Shown here: piece after piece, positions 5,870-12,114 of the stretch | Numbering within the stretch: the stretch's first letter is position 1 | Layout: each line of letters starts with the position of its first letter | Source: an uncultured Oscillospiraceae bacterium | Lineage (GTDB): Bacteria; Bacillota; Clostridia; Oscillospirales; Oscillospiraceae | NCBI GenBank assembly: GCA_910579485.1 | Contig: CAJTVO010000031.1 | Span: 1 to 30,302, forward strand | Direction: 5' to 3' | DNA length: 30,302 nucleotides | The notes under the pieces: model-generated | Told to the model about the DNA's origin: nothing | Database searches by the model: none | What the model saw: the letters and a program-made list of their open reading frames with translations, nothing else | Translations under genes and position numbers: made by a program

Positions 5870-6451
5870 TTATGCCCCCGTGGCTTCGTTGCCTTCTTGG
5901 GGACCGTCAGGGCATTGTACATGGGCCGCCTGGGGGATGGCGCTCTTGGCAGCCTCGGTAGCGGCAACGGTAGCCGCTGCAGTGGCGGCAGCTACCGCCA
6001 CTGCGTCCGGCCCCTCCTTGACACCCTCGACAGCCTCCAGCGGAATGCTAAAGGCAACGGAATCGCTGCCTTTCTGATTTTTGACCTCCGCCTCGATCCT
6101 GGTTTCCAGGTAGGCATCCAGATCCCCGTAAATCTCGGCCAGGATACTCTTTGCGGATGCGGAGAGCAGGGACAGGGTTTTATTCTTGGACTTCTGCAGG
6201 GCCTCCAACTGGGCGTCCTTGTCGAAAATGCCGTTCTTTTTCAGCGCATCCACATAGGTCTGGCTGGTATAGGTGACGGCGGTGGTCACGGCCTCGGTGA
6301 CTTCGGCCAGCAACTCCTTTGTGGTCAGACTGTTGGTCTGCGCTGCGGCCTCCTTTGACTTCCGGCGCAGAAACTGCACGAGGAAAGCGGCACAGACGGG
6401 GACGGCAGCGGTGGCAACCGCTTGGAGCAGTTCAAATAAAAATTCTTTCAT
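5870..6451 (-). CDS. LLH-family phage holin with extended C-terminus
   Basis: A 193-residue protein. A short N-terminal amphipathic start leads into one hydrophobic helix (about residues 9-28, AVATAAVPVCAAFLVQFL), then RRKS and a helical region containing TYTSQTYVDALKKNGIFDKD and YGDLDAYLETRIEAEVKNQK, which is the pattern of the LLH holin family (Pfam Phage_holin_6_1). Holins time lysis by opening the membrane to the endolysin. Residues about 130-193 add an Ala- and Val-rich tail (AVAVAAATAAATVAATEAAK) not typical of the family. AAGGGAGG precedes the ATG. It is last in the late operon, 16 bases after the endolysin stop and before the operon terminator. The assignment is good; pore formation is inferred from the family. 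Confidence 0.8.
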   Translation of the reverse strand: MKEFLFELLQAVATAAVPVCAAFLVQFLRRKSKEAAAQTNSLTTKELLAEVTEAVTTAVTYTSQTYVDALKKNGIFDKDAQLEALQKSKNKTLSLLSASAKSILAEIYGDLDAYLETRIEAEVKNQKGSDSVAFSIPLEAVEGVKEGPDAVAVAAATAAATVAATEAAKSAIPQAAHVQCPDGPQEGNEATGA

Positions 6452-6467
6452 GATGTACCTCCCTTAA

Positions 6468-7793
6468 TTATTTGACAGACCCACCCAGGGCACACAGCAG
6501 CGCACCCAGGTTGGGGTAGTCCCGATAATGTTCCACCCAGTGGTTCGGTGTATCAATTACCCCGGCACTCACCAGAGCACCAATCCCGTTCTCCGGCGTG
6601 CTGGAGCGCGGCCCCGCCTTTGTGATCTTTGCCGCAGCCTTGACCAGCAGCACATCCAGGTATTCCACCTTTCCGCTCTCCACGGCCTGCTTCCAGTAGT
6701 CCGGCGAGTTGATGATATCAAGCCTGGCCAGTTTGTCGATGGCTTCCGCTGGAGCGCCGTTCAGCTTCTTGGCAATGGCGGCGAAGTCCGGGCAGATGAA
6801 CCCGCGGATATACCGCCCGTTCACCTGCATCCTCCGCGTTCCAACCTTGCCGCCGGACATATTGCCCTCGGTCACGGTAAAGGTCCCGCCACCGACGGCG
6901 GTGACAATGCCGATGTGATCCCCAGCCCCGGTGCAATCTCCCCTTCCATCGTCCTGCCAATCATACACGCAGGCATCTCCGATCTTGGGCGTATGGGCAT
7001 CATTCTCCACCCAGATACCCTTGCTTCTGGCAATGGCGATGAACTTCTCCACACCGCACTCGGTTCCGGTGTACTCTGAGATCCCGGCCCGGATGTAGGC
7101 CGCGCTGACGGTGGTGGCGCAGTAGGCGTCCTTCACCTGGACCTTATACCCCCGTGCCAGCGGCTTGTGCCCGTTGTATACTGCCAGGATGTCCAGGTGC
7201 TTCTTGCTGCCCTTGGTTCCGCCTACCCAGGCGTTGATGATGTCCGCCACCTTCTGGCGGAGTTGCGTTTCAGTCATACCCGTATCTCCTTTTTTTGCAT
7301 ATTTGTTGTAGAAGGTCTGTCCATACCCGGCTCGCTTGACCTTCACGGCCTCGCCCTGGTCTGCCGGGCGCTCGAATTTCAGCAGCACAATGTCCGATGC
7401 CGTTCGGACAGATGTTGTGGATCTCAGTGTGTTCAGCACCGCCGGATAGCTTCTGGAAAGTTCATCCGCCAGAAAATCAAGCTGCATCTCCAAATCCCCG
7501 ATGCTCTTCTTTGCCCTTTTAGCAAACTCCAGCAACAAGGTCTTGCGGGGGCAAGAGGTCCACTGGGCCAGCCCATACCCGGCACTATCTCCGGTGAAGT
7601 TGGTATACTCCCCGCTGTCCACCGCCGCCGTATAGGCGACATCCGTGTATCCCAGCCTCTTTTCACAGCTGTTTTGGAGGTTGTTCGGGCGTAGGCCGCT
7701 CTCAGCGTAGAGGTTGCCCATCAACCCCGCCACGCCAGCATCGGTGAGGCCCCGATCCTGTAGATACCTCCAGATTTTTTCTTCCGTGTTCAC
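6468..7793 (-). CDS. Phage endolysin: phage-tail-type lysozyme plus CHAP-like amidase/peptidase
   Basis: A 441-residue modular peptidoglycan hydrolase. Residues about 3-165 match the phage tail lysozyme fold (Phage_lysozyme2): AGLMGNLYAESGLRPNNLQ with Glu31 as the likely catalytic acid, then AGYGLAQWTS. Residues about 175-340 look CHAP/NlpC-like: Cys225 in DAYCATTVS, His293 in GDHIGIV, and EGN at 309-311. Residues about 355-441 hold two short repeats (IDKLARLDIINSPDYW and IGALVSAGVIDTPNHW) that probably form a wall-binding module. It begins with GTG at 7793, overlapping the previous stop as GTGA, so it is translationally coupled. No signal peptide, so export depends on a holin. Confidence 0.88.
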   Translation of the reverse strand: MNTEEKIWRYLQDRGLTDAGVAGLMGNLYAESGLRPNNLQNSCEKRLGYTDVAYTAAVDSGEYTNFTGDSAGYGLAQWTSCPRKTLLLEFAKRAKKSIGDLEMQLDFLADELSRSYPAVLNTLRSTTSVRTASDIVLLKFERPADQGEAVKVKRAGYGQTFYNKYAKKGDTGMTETQLRQKVADIINAWVGGTKGSKKHLDILAVYNGHKPLARGYKVQVKDAYCATTVSAAYIRAGISEYTGTECGVEKFIAIARSKGIWVENDAHTPKIGDACVYDWQDDGRGDCTGAGDHIGIVTAVGGGTFTVTEGNMSGGKVGTRRMQVNGRYIRGFICPDFAAIAKKLNGAPAEAIDKLARLDIINSPDYWKQAVESGKVEYLDVLLVKAAAKITKAGPRSSTPENGIGALVSAGVIDTPNHWVEHYRDYPNLGALLCALGGSVK

Positions 7794-8092
7794 AAATCGT
7801 CCTCCCCTTCTGTTCCGTCTCCGCAGCCGGTTTCCGCGCCCTTGCTCATTCCGAACACAGGCCCTTCATTGTGCTCAAAGATGTTTGACAGAACCTTCAG
7901 CCCACTCTCCCCCAGCAGGGCGGTGATGGCCTGCTGGGAAAGCTCCACCACCGGAAACGGCTGTGCCAGGGCCACCGTGGCGTAGATGGCGATTAGATAC
8001 GACACGCTCACCCACACTAGCGCCGCAATTTGGGTGGTGACAAACAGCAGCCGGGTGACGCTCGTCACACTGATTCTGTTCCCCTTTGCCAT
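7790..8092 (-). CDS. Small phage membrane protein in the lysis module
   Basis: A 100-residue protein with one long hydrophobic segment (about residues 14-41: RLLFVTTQIAALVWVSVSYL continuing into IAIYATVALAQ), which could form one bent or two short membrane helices, and an acidic hydrophilic C-terminus (GDGTEGEDDL). I associate it with an unnamed family found beside endolysin genes in Clostridiales prophages. Its place between an XhlA-like gene and the endolysin, and its 4-base overlap with the endolysin, suggest a second holin or lysis regulator. That role is inferred from context and size, not from a recognised domain. Confidence 0.7.
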   Translation of the reverse strand: MAKGNRISVTSVTRLLFVTTQIAALVWVSVSYLIAIYATVALAQPFPVVELSQQAITALLGESGLKVLSNIFEHNEGPVFGMSKGAETGCGDGTEGEDDL

Positions 8093-8104
8093 GACGCGCC
8101 TCCC

Positions 8105-8626
8105 TTACAGGAACCGGCTCAGACCTAGGGCGGCGGCAAGGATGGCCAGGATCAAGGCCACGCCCCACCCAAGCGCCTTTGACTTGATTTCTTCCCAGGT
8201 CTTGCCCGATTTTCCTTTCAGTTCCTCTACATCCTTCTCCAGCTTTTCCACGTTGTCCGATTTCTGTCGCAACGGGGCAACGAGATCGAGGATTTCCTTG
8301 TTGCCCCTCTTCAGCTCCTCCATGGACTCCTTGTGTTCCTTCCGCAATTCGGCGATGGACCCCTTCTGCTCCCGCTGGAACTCCGCCACGTCGTGGGCAA
8401 GGTCGGTCATTTTTTCCTGGATGTGTTTATACTGCTCTTCCCGGACCTCTTCCCGGGCCTCCAGCTTCCCGATCCGCGCCCCAAAGCGGCTGTTGGTTTC
8501 GGATACGGCCTGCCGGAAGTCGCTCAGTTTCCTGTCCAGTTCCTTCACATCGGACGCGACATCCTTCGCCTTTTGCAGCCCCAGACAATCCCGCTCCGGG
8601 TCCAAAATACATTTGTCGTCAGGCAT
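8105..8626 (-). CDS. XhlA-like coiled-coil, tail-anchored lysis-module protein
   Basis: A 173-residue protein. After a short N-terminal head with two Cys (KCILDPERDCLGL), residues about 20-145 are an almost continuous heptad-rich coiled coil. One C-terminal transmembrane helix follows (about residues 152-170, GWGVALILAILAAALGLS). A coiled coil anchored by a C-terminal helix is the layout of XhlA (haemolysin XhlA family), which in Bacillus prophage PBSX acts with holin and endolysin. AAAGGAGGATAG precedes the ATG. It opens the lysis gene group, just after the terminator-like hairpin at 8655-8693, so its expression may need read-through or a promoter not recognised here. Confidence 0.75.
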   Translation of the reverse strand: MPDDKCILDPERDCLGLQKAKDVASDVKELDRKLSDFRQAVSETNSRFGARIGKLEAREEVREEQYKHIQEKMTDLAHDVAEFQREQKGSIAELRKEHKESMEELKRGNKEILDLVAPLRQKSDNVEKLEKDVEELKGKSGKTWEEIKSKALGWGVALILAILAAALGLSRFL

Positions 8627-8654
8627 GACTATCCTCCTTTTGTCATTTGGCTCA

Positions 8655-8693
8655 AAAGGAGGGCACCCCCATCATCAGAGGATGCCCTCCTTT
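8655..8693 (-). terminator. Intrinsic terminator between tail genes and lysis genes
   Basis: A perfect 11-base stem, AAAGGAGGGCA (8655-8665) with TGCCCTCCTTT (8683-8693). On the minus strand the stem ends in TTTTGAG. It starts nine bases after the gene at 8703-9146. If active it attenuates expression of the lysis genes relative to the structural genes. Confidence 0.7.
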
Positions 8694-8702
8694 CGCCGAT
8701 CT

Positions 8703-9146
8703 TCAAGATTTGATTGCTGCCCCAATCAGTGCGGCGATATGCCGTAGGTCCTTCAATGGCGCATCGTAGAAGTCATGATTCCAAAGCCAGAAGTCCTCGT
8801 GTTCCGGCCGTTTGTACTTCTGGCACAGGGAATCGGCCCACACCTTATCCCACCGGGCCTGCAGTTCCGTCCGGCACTTCTCCCCGACATTGGGCGGGGT
8901 CTCCAACCGGGCGAGGATGGCCGCCACCAGGCGACCGCGCTCCTGGCCCTGGCCATCATCATCCTGGCTGAAGAACTCATGGGCATTCTGGCTGGTATCC
9001 ACACACAGTGGCTGGCCTTTCCACAACAAAAAACCATCCTGGGCATCCAGGATGGAACCATATGGAATATTGACCTGCTGGCCATTGCAGCCCTTGAATT
9101 TCGCCCGCCTTCTGGCGATGTACCTCTTATGGGTGATCTGTTCCAT
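8703..9146 (-). CDS. Conserved hypothetical phage protein
   Basis: A 147-residue protein. The motif pattern ITHKRY..., VNIPYGS, PLCVDTSQNAHEFFSQDDDG followed by GRLVAAI matches a hypothetical family common between fibre and lysis genes of Clostridiales prophages; I know no assigned function. The C-terminal half is rich in Trp, with aromatic pairs (DFWLWNHDFYDAPLKDLRHI). No membrane segment or catalytic motif is seen. It begins with an ATG at 9146 and lies three bases after the XkdX-like gene, in the late operon. A structural or virion-accessory role is possible. Confidence 0.7.
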   Translation of the reverse strand: MEQITHKRYIARRRAKFKGCNGQQVNIPYGSILDAQDGFLLWKGQPLCVDTSQNAHEFFSQDDDGQGQERGRLVAAILARLETPPNVGEKCRTELQARWDKVWADSLCQKYKRPEHEDFWLWNHDFYDAPLKDLRHIAALIGAAIKS

Positions 9147-9149
9147 AAC

Positions 9150-9314
9150 TTACTCCTCCGCAGTCTCAGCAGGGGCCTTGCTGGGCAGCAGCCCGATCAG
9201 TTCCGTGTACTCCTCCGCCGTGATCTTGCTGGACGCCAGGAAGATGTCCAGCTTCTCCTCCATGCCCTCGATCTGACCGCGCTCGATCATGCGCTTAAGG
9301 GTCCGATACAGCAT
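9150..9314 (-). CDS. XkdX-like small tail protein
   Basis: A 54-residue protein: MLYRTLKRMIERGQIEGMEE, then KLDIFLASSKITAEEYTELI and a short acidic tail. The pattern of basic helix, short turn, then 'K.ITAEEY.ELIG' at the C-terminus is that of the XkdX family, very small proteins encoded behind tail-fibre genes of PBSX-like and clostridial phages, function unknown. AAGGGAGGTG lies seven bases upstream of the ATG at 9314. It is positioned between the DGR and the lysis genes, consistent with that family. Confidence 0.7.
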   Translation of the reverse strand: MLYRTLKRMIERGQIEGMEEKLDIFLASSKITAEEYTELIGLLPSKAPAETAEE

Positions 9315-9331
9315 CTTCTACACCTCCCTTC

Positions 9332-9667
9332 TCAAACAGTCTCACTGGCTCCCGCCAGTCCCAGTTCCAACAGGGACAGACGGTACTCGTGGTCTACGGT
9401 CAATCCATCGATGTCGGACGAGAGTTCGTGAGCCGCAGCGACCATCGGGCCGGCGTCCGTCTCCTCCAGCATGACGGTATCCAGATCCCCCATACCTTCC
9501 GGGGCCTCCCGGCCCAGCAGGCGGTAAGGGATCCCGGAAATAACAATGCCCGAAGCCTCCGGCTCCGGGCACAGGATATAGCAGCCATTCTCGGCTTGCT
9601 TGATGTAGGTAGGGGCCTCGGTCATGCCGAGGCTTTTCCCATCGCTGGTGTTGGTGATTCTGAACAT
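9332..9667 (-). CDS. Hypothetical phage protein overlapping the end of the RT gene
   Basis: A 111-residue acidic protein starting MFRITNTSDGKSLGMTEAPT. The first half is predicted to be beta-strands (YIKQAENGCYILCPEPEASG, GIVISGIPYRLLG). The second half is helical and acidic (DTVMLEETDAGPMVA). No known domain recognised. The TTTGGAGGTACAAA ribosome binding site and the ATG at 9667 lie inside the RT coding region, giving a 46-base overlap, so it is translated from the same message as the RT. Similar proteins, in my recollection, sit beside tail fibres in clostridial prophages, so this may be a displaced tail-fibre accessory gene rather than a DGR component. Confidence 0.7.
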   Translation of the reverse strand: MFRITNTSDGKSLGMTEAPTYIKQAENGCYILCPEPEASGIVISGIPYRLLGREAPEGMGDLDTVMLEETDAGPMVAAAHELSSDIDGLTVDHEYRLSLLELGLAGASETV

Positions 9668-10800
9668 TTTGTACCTCCAAAAAAGATAGCATGGTAAAGC
9701 CGCCGTAGGCGGAGTAGGCGCCCATGGTCATCGAAACAGCGGTAGTAGGCGCTCTGGCACTCCATGTACTGTTCGATGTCCTTGAAGTCCCGCTTGCCAG
9801 CCTTGAACTCTCTATAAAAGAGCTTCAGCTTTCTGCGGGCGCGCTTGATTCCGTCCCGGCTCCCGTTTACTTTTATCTTCCCGGTCTCCGTCAGTGTAAA
9901 CCGGGCCTTGCAGAAGCGGAATGGCTTTGTGAGCGGGGTGACGCTGCACTTACGGCGATTTACCCGGATACCCTTTGCTTCAAACCGCCGCACAATCTCA
10001 TGGCCCATCCGTTTGGCTTCCTCTATCGTGGGGAATACCAGCAGATAATCGTCCATAAAGTGGGCGGCGTACTCGGCTCTGGCCTGACATTTGATCCAGT
10101 TGTCAATTGCGCTGGGCAGCGCCACCATCTCCAGCTGGCTCGGCTCCACGCCCAGAGGCATTCCCTGGTCCGGTGTAGGACAGGGGGAGAATCGTATGAT
10201 CTTGTCCGCCGGCTCCCGAAGGACGGTGGCGGTAATCAGCTGCTGGTGCCGCTGGTAAATCAGTGCGTGGGGCGCGTTGGGAAAGTACCCCTTCAAATCA
10301 AGCTGAAGCACACCCCCCTCCCGGCCATAGTGCCGAAAGTGCCAAGCCAAGTGCTGCTTGAGCCGCTTGAAATGCCAGTGCAGGCCCTTCCCCCGCTGGC
10401 TGGCCCCGTTGTCGTGGATCATGCTTGGGGTGTACAGGGGGACCAAGACCTCGTTGCAGATGGTTTTATGGATCTGCCGATCTGTGATGTGGGGCGCATC
10501 GATGGGGCGCACCTTACCCCGCTCCCGCAGGGTGAAGTGTACGCATTTCTTCGGCTTCCATTTCCCATCCAGGACTTCTTGCCGCCTCCGGGCTGTGCCC
10601 GAGAACAGGTGGGATTCAAAGTTCTGGACACTCTGCTTCCAGCGGACGCCATTGCAGCACTTCCGTCCATAGAAGAACATCTTCCGATAGCTGAACACCA
10701 CGGCCAGAGAACCAAGGGCGGCACATCTCGCCTCCCTCCTCGCCTGCCGCTGCGCTTTGCGGCGCTGGTACCGGGCCTCCCGGCGCTCCTGACTGTTCAT
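9622..10800 (-). CDS. DGR reverse transcriptase
   Basis: A 392-residue RNA-dependent DNA polymerase that should copy TR RNA into adenine-mutagenised cDNA. The first 30 residues are strongly basic. RT motifs in order: GKVRPIDAPHITDRQIHK (about 95-112), NGASQRGKGLHWHFKRL (131-147), motif A LDLKGYF with Asp168, the DGR hallmark LGVEPSQ (216-222) where other RTs differ, and motif C FMDD with Asp250 and Asp251. FMDD replaces the usual YMDD. The C-terminus is basic thumb-like sequence with no maturase or endonuclease domain, as in DGRs. GGGGGAG precedes the ATG at 10800. It lies downstream of TR on the same strand, and its end overlaps the next gene. Confidence 0.95.
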   Translation of the reverse strand: MNSQERREARYQRRKAQRQARREARCAALGSLAVVFSYRKMFFYGRKCCNGVRWKQSVQNFESHLFSGTARRRQEVLDGKWKPKKCVHFTLRERGKVRPIDAPHITDRQIHKTICNEVLVPLYTPSMIHDNGASQRGKGLHWHFKRLKQHLAWHFRHYGREGGVLQLDLKGYFPNAPHALIYQRHQQLITATVLREPADKIIRFSPCPTPDQGMPLGVEPSQLEMVALPSAIDNWIKCQARAEYAAHFMDDYLLVFPTIEEAKRMGHEIVRRFEAKGIRVNRRKCSVTPLTKPFRFCKARFTLTETGKIKVNGSRDGIKRARRKLKLFYREFKAGKRDFKDIEQYMECQSAYYRCFDDHGRLLRLRRLYHAIFFGGTKCSESPTPAMGKASA

Positions 10801-11167
10801 AAAAGGTTTTTCTCCCCCTGTACAGTTGTCTTGTAGGGTGCCGTCTAAATCTGCGTTGTCCTAATGCACATGAAACGAGAGCTGGCACATTCTCCCGCCA
10901 TGCAAGAAGCGTCCGTGCAAGGACATCAGAGGGAAGTTTTAGGGATTCTCACCCAGGGAAGTGCATCTCCTTTTACGTCGGTCGTCTTTCACCTGGGACT
11001 TTGCCCTGTTACTCCATTTGACCGCGTATCCACGTAAAATCCGGCAAACAGCCCGCCACAATTGTTTGCATTGTAATTGTTGACGCCGCCACCCGCGCCC
11101 GCGCCCACCGCACTCACATTGTTGTTATTGTTGTAATTAGGAGAGCGGAGAGGTGCCCACACAGCCG
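10801..11167 (-). ncRNA. DGR template RNA (TR plus downstream spacer)
   Basis: In the sense direction the TR (11167-11037) is followed by about 236 bases with no convincing gene before the RT start. In characterised DGRs the RNA downstream of TR is needed for RT binding and cDNA priming, so this spacer most likely forms the 3' part of the template RNA. Exact ends and fold cannot be read from sequence alone. A 68-codon open frame crossing TR exists but is explained by TR being a copy of coding sequence. Confidence 0.75.
11037..11167 (-). repeat. DGR template repeat (TR)
   Basis: 131 bases aligned without gaps to the VR at 12124-12254, a constant offset of 1087. In sense, TR is rich in AAY codons (Asn) at the positions that are varied in VR. 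Thirteen positions differ (plus-strand 11040, 11062, 11063, 11066, 11067, 11071, 11072, 11080, 11122, 11123, 11126, 11138, 11154). Each is a T on the plus strand, an adenine in the TR sense strand. Confidence 0.97.
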
Positions 11168-11202
11168 AGCGGCAAATTATCAGATGCACACCCAATGCTC
11201 AG

Positions 11203-11667
11203 TCAGGATTTCAACCTTTGGCCGGTACTCTTGATCTGGCCCTTCAGCAGCTCGTTCTCCTGGTCAATCAGTTCCCCCAGGCTCTGCGCCATCTTGTCCA
11301 GCTTTTCCATTGCGTCCTTCGATCCGACCGATTTCCCCTTGGATGTGGTAAAGCACCCCTCCGGGTTTTCGTTCATGATCAGATAGCAATGGGTCAGCCG
11401 CACATCCAGCGCCATGAGCGAGGCTCTGGCTTCCAGCAGATGGGCTTTGCGCAGCTCCACCCGCTGGGCATCTGAAGGAAAGATACTGTTAGCCTTTTCG
11501 GAGTGGTCGATGATTTCTCCTGCCAGCTTTGCCACAGGTTCGGCAATCAACCGGGAATACCGTGCCGATAACCGGGTCAGAAAATTCAGCGTTTCTACAT
11601 AGATTTTGTTTGCCGTGTTGACAAATTCCGCCTTACTGACGGTGCGCTTTTGAGCCAGTACCGACAT
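11203..11667 (-). CDS. avd: Avd-like DGR accessory protein (four-helix bundle)
   Basis: A 154-residue, almost entirely helical, basic protein. Four helical stretches can be drawn: about 12-38, 40-62, 68-100 and 118-150. The first holds SKAEFVNTANKIYVETLNFL, the third RVELRKAHLLEARASLMALD. Avd is a four-helix-bundle protein that forms a pentamer, binds the RT and TR RNA and is needed for mutagenic retrohoming. This one is longer than BPP-1 Avd (about 128 residues) and its sequence identity to it cannot be judged by eye. The assignment rests on fold pattern, basic charge and the position directly upstream of TR. Its start is two bases after the ribbon-helix-helix stop. Confidence 0.8.
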   Translation of the reverse strand: MSVLAQKRTVSKAEFVNTANKIYVETLNFLTRLSARYSRLIAEPVAKLAGEIIDHSEKANSIFPSDAQRVELRKAHLLEARASLMALDVRLTHCYLIMNENPEGCFTTSKGKSVGSKDAMEKLDKMAQSLGELIDQENELLKGQIKSTGQRLKS

Positions 11668-11669
11668 TT

Positions 11670-11858
11670 TTACACCCCTGTTTCTGTCTCTGCGGGCTTG
11701 ATGGGACCGCGCTCTTTCTCGATCTCCTCCAGGTGCTTTAACAGCACATACTCGATGTAGTTCGTCAAAGAGCGGTGTTCCTCCGTTGCCAGCGTCCCGA
11801 TTTTGTCAAAGACCTCATCGGTCAGGCGCAGGGTAAACACGCGTTTATTTGTCGCCAT
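11670..11858 (-). CDS. Ribbon-helix-helix (CopG/Arc-type) protein in the DGR operon
   Basis: A 62-residue protein. Residues 6-12 (RVFTLRL) form the beta-ribbon, followed by TDEVFDKIGTLATEEHRSLT and NYIEYVLLKHLEEIEKE, the two helices of the ribbon-helix-helix DNA-binding fold, which acts as a dimer. The ATG at 11858 has GGAGGG eight bases upstream; an in-frame ATG at 11882 is less well placed. It is the first gene after the fibre terminator and is coupled to avd by a 2-base gap, so avd, TR and RT are probably on its transcript. A natural inference is autoregulation of the DGR cassette by this protein at the promoter near 11889. That is not proven. Confidence 0.82.
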   Translation of the reverse strand: MATNKRVFTLRLTDEVFDKIGTLATEEHRSLTNYIEYVLLKHLEEIEKERGPIKPAETETGV

Positions 11859-11888
11859 ACTCGACCCTCCAATTTTAGGCATACGACT

Positions 11889-11935
11889 ATTATACGGTTG
11901 TTTTTAGCTTTTGTATGCGTTCAAAAACCTGTCAA
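11889..11935 (-). promoter_or_regulatory. Possible internal promoter of the DGR cassette
   Basis: On the minus strand a perfect TATAAT lies at 11894-11889, about 30 bases before the ribbon-helix-helix ATG. No good -35 box stands 16-18 bases upstream. A TTGACA at 11935-11930 is 35 bases away, too far, but could serve with a different -10. An activator or weak constitutive expression is possible. Located in the AT-rich gap after the fibre terminator. Confidence 0.45.
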
Positions 11936-11989
11936 GTGATAGCATTTGTCGAATTTTATCGAAACAGGGGAAGAGAATAGCACAGGGCC

Positions 11990-12022
11990 TAAAATAAAAA
12001 TCGCGTCGGGCGCTTACGCGCC
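11990..12022 (-). terminator. Terminator after the fibre gene
   Basis: On the minus strand CGCGT (12020-12016) pairs with ACGCG (12006-12002), followed directly by ATTTTTATTTT. An alternative stem is GGCGC (12022-12018) with GCGCC (12013-12009). It would separate fibre transcription from the DGR cassette, letting the retroelement have its own expression level. Confidence 0.6.
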
Positions 12023-12031
12023 ATTCATATT

Positions 12032-12087
12032 CCGGCCCTGCGGGCCGGTTTTGTGGGCTCCGGTGCTCCGCCCCCTTGCGGGGGCGG
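12032..12087 (-). promoter_or_regulatory. GC-rich hairpins downstream of the VR (candidate retrohoming cruciform)
   Basis: CCGCCCCC (12068-12075) and GGGGGCGG (12080-12087) form a perfect 8-base stem with a 4-base loop that reads GCAA in the fibre sense strand. A second, 7-base stem CCGGCCC/GGGCCGG (12032-12038/12042-12048) follows. In BPP-1 a DNA hairpin with a GC-rich stem of about 8 bases and a tetraloop just downstream of VR is needed for efficient retrohoming. Here it is 36 bases past the VR end, further away than in BPP-1, so the role is a proposal. Confidence 0.6.
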
Positions 12088-12114
12088 GATGTGGTCCGAT
12101 AGCTCTGCGGAGGA

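Noticed and set aside
10989..11195. 68-codon open frame across the TR
   Set aside because: It is explained by the TR being a copy of the fibre coding sequence; there is no ribosome binding site, and the TR works as RNA template.
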